NCBI GenBank assembly: GCA_024408015.1
Contig: JAKSVJ010000082.1
Location: 1-6,030 of the forward strand
Source: Clostridia bacterium
GTDB taxonomy: Bacteria > Bacillota > Clostridia > Oscillospirales > CAG-272
Direction: 5' to 3'
DNA: 6,030 nt
Every line of letters starts with the position of its first letter. The first letter of the stretch is position 1. A program made the translations under genes and the position numbers. This document shows positions 1 to 5,350 of this stretch, one piece after another. The notes below the pieces were generated by a model. It saw only the letters and a program-made list of their open reading frames with translations. It did no database searches and was not told the DNA's origin.

Positions 1-379
1 ATCTGAACATCATTACTCTACCTGGGAATTTGATTTTTGAAATTGAATATGCTGCGAGTGAACCGAACACAAGGTTACCGAATGTACCAAATACAGCTAC
101 AAGCACTGTATTGAAGATATATCTTGAGAATGGAACCCATGAAGTAGACATTGATGTAAACATGTCTTTGAAGTTCTTAAATGTTGGGTTTACTACGTAG
201 AATTTTGGAGGGAATACCCAAAGTTCATCCAATGGTTTGAGTGACTGTACTACCGCATAATACATAGGTAGGAACATGAACGCACCAAATATAATAAGGA
301 AGACTGAGATTCCTGCGTCGCCTCCAGCTGAACGGTTGAGGACAACTTTATGATTTCTTGTTCTAAGTTTCTTACTCAT
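1..379 (-). CDS. CUT1-type sugar ABC transporter permease, MalG-like (N-terminal part; cut by window edge)
   Basis: This is the second inner-membrane permease of the importer; only the first 126 residues are in the window and the 3' end lies beyond base 1. I translated it by hand: the product begins MSKKLRTRNHK, with a basic cytoplasmic N-terminus, then a first membrane segment at about residues 22-47 (ISVFLIIFGAFMFLPMYYAV), an extracytoplasmic loop, and a second segment at about 86-112. The phrase SLAAYSISKIKFPG (107-120) matches the conserved 's-aaYa-s+-kf-G' stretch at the start of the permease core in MalG-type CUT1 proteins. The ATG is at 379-377 and shares its A with the TAA stop of the upstream permease (TAATG), so translation is probably coupled. 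A Shine-Dalgarno-like AAGGTGGG lies at 393-386 inside the upstream gene. The EAA loop that would contact the ATPase falls outside the window. Family assignment is firm; the substrate cannot be read from this fragment. Confidence 0.93.
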   Translation of the reverse strand, partial: MSKKLRTRNHKVVLNRSAGGDAGISVFLIIFGAFMFLPMYYAVVQSLKPLDELWVFPPKFYVVNPTFKNFKDMFTSMSTSWVPFSRYIFNTVLVAVFGTFGNLVFGSLAAYSISKIKFPGRVMMFR

Positions 380-1407
380 TATTGTCCCACCTTATCCAAT
401 AGTTTATTTACGAGAGTGTTAGATCCAATCATGATTGCGAACAAAATAACCGCAATCGCTGATGCATAACCAACCTCAAATCTCTGGCCACCGTAGTCTT
501 CCAAGTGGTGAACGATTGTGTGTGCACAATAGCTTACTGATGGGAAACCTGCAAGTGCTGTAACGATTGCACCGAAACCGAATGACTGAGAAATTGCCAT
601 TACGGCACCGAACATAAGCTGCTGCTTCATGTTAGGCAATGTTACATACCAAAGTTCTTGCCAACGGTTTTTGATACCGTCAACTGCTGCTGCTTCGAAC
701 TGAGCTTTATCAATTGTCTGAAGACCACCGATAAATGCAAGGAATGATGTACCAAGTGATGTCCAAAGGGCAACTACAATACAAATTGGCATTACGTATG
801 TTGCGTTTCTAAGCCAGTTGATTGGAGTACTGATTACATCAAGTTCGAGAAGGATAGCGTTTGCATATCCATAAGAGTCACTTGAGAAGATAACTGACCA
901 AATCATGTAGATACCACCTGAAATTGATGGTGCATAGAAAATCAATGTTACTACCGCTCTAATCTTAGGTGGCAATTCATTAATAAACCAAGCTACGAAC
1001 AATGACAAGAAGTAAGATACTGGTCCTGTAACTGCAGCAAAGATAAGTGTGTTCTTTACTGAGAGAAGGAAGATATCGTCATCAAGGAATAGTCTTGAAT
1101 AGTTTTCAAGGAATACGAACTTCGGAGCTTCTACCATATTAAATATAGTCAAGCTGAAGAACATAGAAAGAAGAACTGGTCCAATAGTAAATAATGTAAA
1201 GATTATGAAGAATGGCATACACATTACATATGCTGTGTAGTTACGCTTCATTTCTTTCCATGTCCATTGCCAGAGAGTCATATCCTTTCTGGCAACAGGC
1301 TTAGCGGCTAAAGGAGCTTGTGGTGTTTCTTCAACAGTATTTGTTGTTTCTTCAACAGTTTCAGTTACTTCTTCAACTGTTTCAGTTTTTGTTTCATTTT
1401 CAACCAT
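379..1407 (-). CDS. CUT1-type sugar ABC transporter permease, MalF-like, with repetitive acidic N-terminal tail
   Basis: A 342-residue inner-membrane permease that should pair with the downstream MalG-like protein to form the translocation channel. Membrane segments are visible at about residues 58-85, 116-141, 150-173, 203-228, 262-285 and 311-332, the usual six. The cytoplasmic EAA loop that docks on the ATPase is present at about 238-260 (EAAAVDG, then YVTLP). Length after the tail (about 300 aa) is normal for the family. The odd part is residues 1-40: an extension rich in Glu, Thr and Val made of three seven-residue repeats of the form TxTVEEx (about 8-28), followed by a Pro/Ala spacer, with no membrane segment. 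A good Shine-Dalgarno (AAGGAGAG) lies 9 bases before the ATG, which makes the tail part of the protein. The gene starts 23 bases after the solute-binding protein gene and overlaps the next permease by one base, so it is the middle gene of the operon. Function is firm, substrate unknown. Confidence 0.95.
   Translation of the reverse strand: MVENETKTETVEEVTETVEETTNTVEETPQAPLAAKPVARKDMTLWQWTWKEMKRNYTAYVMCMPFFIIFTLFTIGPVLLSMFFSLTIFNMVEAPKFVFLENYSRLFLDDDIFLLSVKNTLIFAAVTGPVSYFLSLFVAWFINELPPKIRAVVTLIFYAPSISGGIYMIWSVIFSSDSYGYANAILLELDVISTPINWLRNATYVMPICIVVALWTSLGTSFLAFIGGLQTIDKAQFEAAAVDGIKNRWQELWYVTLPNMKQQLMFGAVMAISQSFGFGAIVTALAGFPSVSYCAHTIVHHLEDYGGQRFEVGYASAIAVILFAIMIGSNTLVNKLLDKVGQ
1325..1387. repeat. 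Three tandem 21-bp repeats in the permease gene
   Basis: Three consecutive 21-bp units (1325-1345, 1346-1366, 1367-1387) share the core TTCTTCAAC(A/T)GT on the plus strand. The period is a multiple of three and the units encode seven-residue repeats in the acidic N-terminal tail of the MalF-like permease. Differences between units are few, which suggests fairly recent tandem duplication; gain or loss of a unit would keep the frame. Confidence 0.85.
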
Positions 1408-1415
1408 TTTGTTGC

Positions 1416-1423
1416 TCTCCTTT
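1416..1423 (-). promoter_or_regulatory. Ribosome binding site of the MalF-like permease gene
   Basis: On the minus strand the 23-base gap after the binding-protein stop reads GGTGAAAGGAGAGCAACAAA before the ATG. The GGAG core lies 9 bases from the start codon. There is no room for a separate promoter or terminator, so this gene is translated from the operon message. Confidence 0.85.
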
Positions 1424-1430
1424 CACCGAA

Positions 1431-4400
1431 TTATTGGCTTGCGCTGTCGCGCGGGATGAAGAATGAACGGCTTTCGTCATTACCATCTTCAAGTTCTTTA
1501 CGTTTTCTAGCAAGTTCGCTGTTGATAGCATCGATATAACCAAGGATTGCTTCACTAGGAACTTCGCCTTCGTTGTATGTGTTGTTAAATGCGAATGATT
1601 CATAACGAGCGATGATGTAACCACCAGGCATTTCAGGATATCCCTTGAGGTGCTGGTAGAGGTTGTTGAGAACCTTCAATTCGCTTGATGACCAAGGCAT
1701 TGCGTTAAATGCGTTATAGTTTGCTGTGTTATACTTACCTGCTGGACCAAGAAGAGCTACAAGTTCATTAGCATAATCGCCCTGAACTGTTTCCTCCATC
1801 CACCATTTCATATATTCGAATGCTGCAGCATCTGTTCCTCTGTTCTTAGCATCCTTCATAATAACCATTGAAGTGATTGTTGATACGTTAGAGTAGTCAT
1901 CTGAACCATCTTCCAATACGTTACCAGGAATTGTTGTGAATCCCCAAAGACCTTTAAGTTCTGTAGCGTATACTGTGAACTGGTTGTAGAATGTGATGTA
2001 GTCCGCAATAAGGAGTGGCATTTCTCCTGTACGGAATCTGTTAGCCGCATCGTAAGAGATTGGGCTGTTATAGAGGTTTACAAGGTCACAAAGCATTGTG
2101 AATGCTGCAAGAGCTGGTTCTTTATCAAAACCGATTGTCTTACCTGAATCAGAATACAATGAACCCTGATGCTGATATATAAGTGAAACGTAGAAACCGA
2201 GAGAAGCTGTTGGCAAACCTACCTGATAGTTTTTACTTAACAACTTTGAGAGAAGGAGATAGAACTCATCCCAAGTTGTTGGAACATTAGCTCCTAAATC
2301 CGCAAATACGTCTTTACGGAAGAACATAACTTCAAATGACTGAGTCTGTGGTACACCGAATACGGCTTTTTCACCGTCAGCTGAACCAAGAGCAACTGTC
2401 AATGGAGCAAGTGCTGATTGATGGAATCTTGAAGCAAGTTCAGCAAATCCGTCGTAATGTGATACATCAAGAACCGCACCACGAACCGCATAGTTGATAG
2501 CATCACTCTGACCAACATCCATCATTACGTCCGGACCCTTACCAGCAAGTGTAGCAGGAAGAAGTGCACCGGCAGCAACAATCTTGATATTTACAGAAAT
2601 GTTTTTGTGTTTTGCAGAGAAGTCTTCATCAATGAGAGAACGAATAAGTTGTGTTCTTTCACGAGAAGCTGTTGTCCAAACTTCAATGTTAATAGCTTCT
2701 TCGCTATTTTCTACAACTGATTTGAATGTTGCACTATCAGTTGTGAAGCTTGCTACGAATCTACAAATTTCATACCATGTATTTTGGAAGAAGTTACCTT
2801 CACCCTTAATCTTATCTGTGTTCTCTGTTGAACGTACTACGAAATAGTCAACCTTCAAAGCCTGAGCGGCGATTTGGTTAAGCATAGTACCAAGGTTACC
2901 GATGTATGACTTCAAAGCACCAAACTGTTTTGCAATTTGTCTTTCTGAGTCACTAGCCATTCTCTTCAAAACTCTGGCAACGTTTTCAATTGTAGCTGAG
3001 TTTGAACCAGAACCACCACCGAGCACCTTGAATTCTTCAGCGACATTATAAAGTTCTTCTGAAATTTCACCCATACGTACGATGTCAGATGGAATTCTCG
3101 CATAGAACTGATATGATGTATCTGTATCAGGTGAAGTACCTGCAATTTTAAGAATATTGATGTAGATTGCGTTGATTTCGTTGAGAAGAACTCTTACTCT
3201 TGCTACGAGTTCTGAAATACCACCATAAACTACTTCAAGTCTCATTGTATGAGTGCCTTTTTCGAAGTAGAATTCAAAATCCTCTCCATCAGCTCCAAGT
3301 GTATTTGCTTGCCAGTTTGTATTGTAAGCAAACTGAACACCATTTGCTTCTTCAAAAGGAATTACTCCATCAATATAAAGTCTTCTTGAAACGTAAAGAC
3401 CTTCAACTGTGTTCTGCAAGAATCTTGAATTGATTTGGTAGATTCCGCTTTCTTCAACTTCGAATGTCCATTCAATCCACTGACCCATTGTCTGCCATGT
3501 ATCACCACCAATAGCATTCATAACTGCGTACGCTGCGTTCTGTGGGCTTGTGATAGCTGAAGAACGGTCGTTTACAGGATACAATGTGCTATCTGATGCA
3601 GATGATGCATTTTCAGCTTCAATCTTGATGAAAGCATCTTTTGATGCAGGCTGATATTTGCTATGAATATCTGCTTTGTAATGTTCGTATGAAATCAATC
3701 CTGAGTAAGGAATAACTTGAATCTCAGTAATAGCCATTGGCTCTTTTTGTGACTCAAGAGTCATAGTGTGTTCCCCTGCTTCAAGGAAGAAGTAGAATGG
3801 GTTGTTGTAGTAACCTGTTGGGTCACATACTGTGTATGATTTCCAACTTGGAGCTTCCTTCATTTCAGGACGGCGTTCGTTACCACTACCATCTTTTTCA
3901 AATATAATGTTTCCATTTTCGTCTTTAGCGAAATCTTCAATCCATGTCTTTGTGAAAAGAAGGTTACGTACTTCATTAAATGGAACCTTTCCATCGATAC
4001 GGAATGTTCTTTCAATGTTTGTTGCTTTACTGATCAAATCGTAATACAACCAACTGAATGAATACAATCCATCCTCAGGAACTGTGAATGTGAATGTTAC
4101 AGAACCTGCTTCAGGTGTCTCGTAACAATCCTTTCCGTCGATATTTGATTGTTTGAAAACATAATTTGATGTAATGGAATCTATGATATCTTCCATTTTT
4201 GATGAAGTTGCTGTTTTCAAATCAACCGCAATTGGGGCTCCAGAGTAAAAACTTTTGCCAACACAAGTTTTTGAATACTCTGCCCACTTGATATCGCTAA
4301 GGATTTCAATCGCATCTGCTACGATGTCATTCAAGCCGTTATCTGGGCTTGAAGCTGCAAATCCGATAGTTAACGTACTGCTTGCAAACAATAATGCAAG

Positions 4401-4439
4401 CACCAAAGCGATAACTGAAGTGATTTTAAGTCTTCTCAT
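1431..4439 (-). CDS. Large secreted family-1 sugar-binding protein with two N-terminal carbohydrate-binding-like modules
   Basis: First gene of the importer operon, 1002 residues, about twice the usual 400-500 of a sugar-binding protein. The ATG at 4439 is chosen because GGAGG sits 6 bases before it; an in-frame GTG at 4472 lacks such a site. Residues 1-28 form a Sec signal peptide (MRRLK, a hydrophobic stretch, likely cleavage after GFA) with no lipobox cysteine. Two related beta-rich modules follow. Module A (about 50-245) contains FRIDGKVPF and FFLEAGEHTMTLE. Module B (about 268-418) starts IKIEAENAS, typical of CBM6/CBM35-like folds, and contains YIDGVIPF and FYFEKGTHTMRLE. Residues about 419-580 are mostly helical with a Gly/Ser-rich break (474-481). 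Residues about 583-985 are a CUT1 solute-binding domain: GKGPDVMMDVGQSDAINYA, VFGVPQTQSFEVMFFRKDVF, then PTTWDEF. It should capture a glycan fragment outside the membrane and hand it to the two permeases. The glycan cannot be named; the CBM family is inferred from pattern only. Confidence 0.93.
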   Translation of the reverse strand: MRRLKITSVIALVLALLFASSTLTIGFAASSPDNGLNDIVADAIEILSDIKWAEYSKTCVGKSFYSGAPIAVDLKTATSSKMEDIIDSITSNYVFKQSNIDGKDCYETPEAGSVTFTFTVPEDGLYSFSWLYYDLISKATNIERTFRIDGKVPFNEVRNLLFTKTWIEDFAKDENGNIIFEKDGSGNERRPEMKEAPSWKSYTVCDPTGYYNNPFYFFLEAGEHTMTLESQKEPMAITEIQVIPYSGLISYEHYKADIHSKYQPASKDAFIKIEAENASSASDSTLYPVNDRSSAITSPQNAAYAVMNAIGGDTWQTMGQWIEWTFEVEESGIYQINSRFLQNTVEGLYVSRRLYIDGVIPFEEANGVQFAYNTNWQANTLGADGEDFEFYFEKGTHTMRLEVVYGGISELVARVRVLLNEINAIYINILKIAGTSPDTDTSYQFYARIPSDIVRMGEISEELYNVAEEFKVLGGGSGSNSATIENVARVLKRMASDSERQIAKQFGALKSYIGNLGTMLNQIAAQALKVDYFVVRSTENTDKIKGEGNFFQNTWYEICRFVASFTTDSATFKSVVENSEEAINIEVWTTASRERTQLIRSLIDEDFSAKHKNISVNIKIVAAGALLPATLAGKGPDVMMDVGQSDAINYAVRGAVLDVSHYDGFAELASRFHQSALAPLTVALGSADGEKAVFGVPQTQSFEVMFFRKDVFADLGANVPTTWDEFYLLLSKLLSKNYQVGLPTASLGFYVSLIYQHQGSLYSDSGKTIGFDKEPALAAFTMLCDLVNLYNSPISYDAANRFRTGEMPLLIADYITFYNQFTVYATELKGLWGFTTIPGNVLEDGSDDYSNVSTITSMVIMKDAKNRGTDAAAFEYMKWWMEETVQGDYANELVALLGPAGKYNTANYNAFNAMPWSSSELKVLNNLYQHLKGYPEMPGGYIIARYESFAFNNTYNEGEVPSEAILGYIDAINSELARKRKELEDGNDESRSFFIPRDSASQ

Positions 4440-4445
4440 CGTTTT

Positions 4446-4450
4446 CCTCC
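4446..4450 (-). promoter_or_regulatory. Ribosome binding site that fixes the start of the binding-protein gene
   Basis: The minus strand reads GGAGGAAAACG and then ATG at 4439-4437: a near-perfect Shine-Dalgarno with 6 bases of spacing. It lies inside the longer reading frame that could begin at GTG 4472, and so argues for the shorter protein, which also begins with a textbook signal peptide. Confidence 0.9.
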
Positions 4451-4472
4451 ATTGGTAAACTTTTTTATGCAC

Positions 4473-4503
4473 TATACACGTGCGCGCGTACGCGTGTGCG
4501 TAC
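4473..4503. promoter_or_regulatory. 31-bp alternating purine-pyrimidine tract with central palindrome; candidate operator or Z-DNA-prone site
   Basis: Every base from 4473 to 4503 alternates pyrimidine and purine without a break. Its core CGCGTACGCG (4485-4494) is a perfect palindrome, and imperfect symmetry extends over 4478-4501 with three mismatched pairs. The tract is GC-rich within A/T-rich intergenic DNA. It lies just after the predicted transcription start of the importer operon and 23 bases before the GGAGG, so it is transcribed into the 5' leader. A repressor bound here would block transcription. The sequence itself is clear; the function is inference. Confidence 0.55.
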
Positions 4504-4512
4504 TACGGGTAA

Positions 4513-4541
4513 ATATTATCACATAAGACCCATTAGGTCAA
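4513..4541 (-). promoter_or_regulatory. SigA-type promoter of the sugar importer operon
   Basis: On the minus strand TTGACC (4541-4536) is followed by exactly 17 bases and TAATAT (4518-4513), preceded by TG one base upstream (TGATAATAT, an extended -10). Transcription should begin near 4504-4506, giving a leader of about 66 bases before the binding-protein ATG. Short arms GACC and GGTC overlap the -35 and spacer and could belong to an operator. This is the best promoter match I could find in the intergenic region, and it points at the importer genes. Confidence 0.8.
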
Positions 4542-4718
4542 GCAAAAAGAGCCGAAAAATATCACATCTAAAATGCCGGCAAAAAATTTTTTTCGTAAAT
4601 ATTTGTTTATTATCACAAAAAAATAGCGTGTTTGGTACTGTTACACCAGTATTCACGTCTAATTTTTCTAGCTATATCAATACTTTTCGGCTTTTGATAT
4701 CATTTGATTAAAAATAAC

Positions 4719-4768
4719 AAAAAAAAGCGCCATTTCTAGAACAAATGCTAGATGTCAAGCGCTTTTTC
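4719..4768 (-). terminator. Intrinsic terminator of the rnhA unit, possibly bidirectional
   Basis: On the minus strand AAAAAGCGC (4767-4759) pairs with GCGCTTTTT (4730-4722). An inner stem forms from CTAGA/TCTAG (4735-4739 with 4748-4752), and the hairpin is followed by a run of eight T (4726-4719) and further T-rich sequence. It lies about 130 bases after the rnhA stop. The outer stem is flanked by A on one side and T on the other, so it could also stop plus-strand transcription. The long interior loop and the A/T share of the outer stem make its strength uncertain. Confidence 0.7.
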
Positions 4769-4900
4769 AGTTTTTCTACTTTTTTCACAAAATTAGGCTA
4801 TACAAATTAATAACACTATAATTTATATGTATATTTTCTAATTTTTCTTTAATTTATTAGAATTTAGCGGTGACACATCTAAATTTAAGCTTTGATTGTC

Positions 4901-5350
4901 CTACTTGTGTTTTTCGGTCTCCTCAACAGCCATACGATCGCATCTCTCATTGTATGCATGGCCATTATGACCTTTGACCCAAACGAACTCGACCTCATGT
5001 TCTGCCAATAGTTCAAGAAGTCTTTCCCAAAGATCAATATTTAGTGCTTTTTTGCCGTCAGATTTTTTCCAATTATTTGCTTTCCATGACTTTGCCCAAC
5101 CTTTAGTTATAGCATCACAAACATATTTTGAATCCGTGGTTATGATTATTCTACATTTTTCTCTAAATGCTTCTAAACCTTTAATAACCGCCGTTAATTC
5201 CATTCGATTATTAGTGGTTTCGTGTTCTCCGCCATGTATTTCTCGTTCAATTCCCCTAAATTCAAGTATACAGCCATAACCACCAGGGCCGGGATTCCCG
5301 CTACATGCACCATCTGTATACATGTGAACTTCTTTTAGTTTTTCGCTCAC
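4901..5350 (-). CDS. rnhA: Ribonuclease HI
   Basis: Cytoplasmic endonuclease of 149 residues that cuts the RNA strand of RNA-DNA hybrids, as in removal of replication primers and R-loops. The family signature is complete: YTDGACSGNPGPGGYG at 11-26 with catalytic Asp13, NNRMEL with Glu51, TTDSKYV with Asp73, KGHNGH with His128 (the E. coli His124 equivalent), and ERCDRMA with Asp138. The Trp/Lys-rich segment at about 83-101 corresponds to the basic protrusion (handle) of E. coli-type RNase HI that grips the hybrid. Length is close to the 155 residues of E. coli RNase HI. The start is GTG at 5350: GGAG lies 8 bases upstream, and the few residues before the first strand match the family. An internal ATG at codon 10 would cut into the first beta strand. 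The GTG overlaps the TGA of the upstream oxidoreductase gene (GTGA), implying coupling to that gene. Nothing is missing or truncated. Confidence 0.97.
   Translation of the reverse strand: MSEKLKEVHMYTDGACSGNPGPGGYGCILEFRGIEREIHGGEHETTNNRMELTAVIKGLEAFREKCRIIITTDSKYVCDAITKGWAKSWKANNWKKSDGKKALNIDLWERLLELLAEHEVEFVWVKGHNGHAYNERCDRMAVEETEKHK

Larger units (their letters stand above)
4440..4900. other. Intergenic region between rnhA and the importer operon
   Basis: These 461 bases hold no credible gene. From the rnhA side they contain an A/T-rich stretch with two imperfectly spaced inverted repeats (TTCTAAT/ATTAGAA at 4836-4862 and AATTTAG/CTAAATT at 4861-4885). Next come the hairpin terminator (4719-4768), an inverted repeat TACTG-N6-CAGTA (4636-4651), an 8-bp palindrome TGCCGGCA (4574-4581), the promoter, the alternating palindrome and the ribosome binding site. 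TGTGATA occurs three times on the minus strand (4617-4611, 4566-4560, 4523-4517), the last overlapping the -10. The small open frame on the plus strand at 4496-4711 has no ribosome binding site and runs through the promoter, so it is not annotated. Confidence 0.75.

Noticed and set aside
4440..4472. Longer version of the binding protein beginning at GTG 4472
   Set aside because: No ribosome binding site precedes it, it would include the GGAGG site of the ATG at 4439, and it would put 11 extra residues in front of a standard signal peptide.
4550..4692. Distant inverted repeat AGCCGAAAA / TTTTCGGCT
   Set aside because: The arms are 9 bp but about 125 bases apart, with no supporting inner structure; plausible by chance in this composition.
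4496..4711. Plus-strand open frame of 71 codons in the intergenic region
   Set aside because: It starts at a GTG without a ribosome binding site, crosses the minus-strand promoter, has no recognisable protein features, and fits chance in A/T-rich DNA.
4730..4758. TTGACA on the minus strand as a -35 box of a second promoter
   Set aside because: A perfect TTGACA is at 4758-4753, but at 17 bases spacing the sequence is AAATGG, not a -10, and the whole lies inside the terminator hairpin.
4753..4770. Catabolite-repression (cre-like) site around AAGCGCTT
   Set aside because: Aligned on the central CG, several conserved positions of the cre consensus do not match; the symmetry is explained by the terminator stem.
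4836..4885. Short A/T-only hairpins just after rnhA as terminators
   Set aside because: Seven-bp arms made almost entirely of A and T, long loops and no following T-run on the minus strand; the GC-stemmed hairpin at 4719-4768 is a better terminator.
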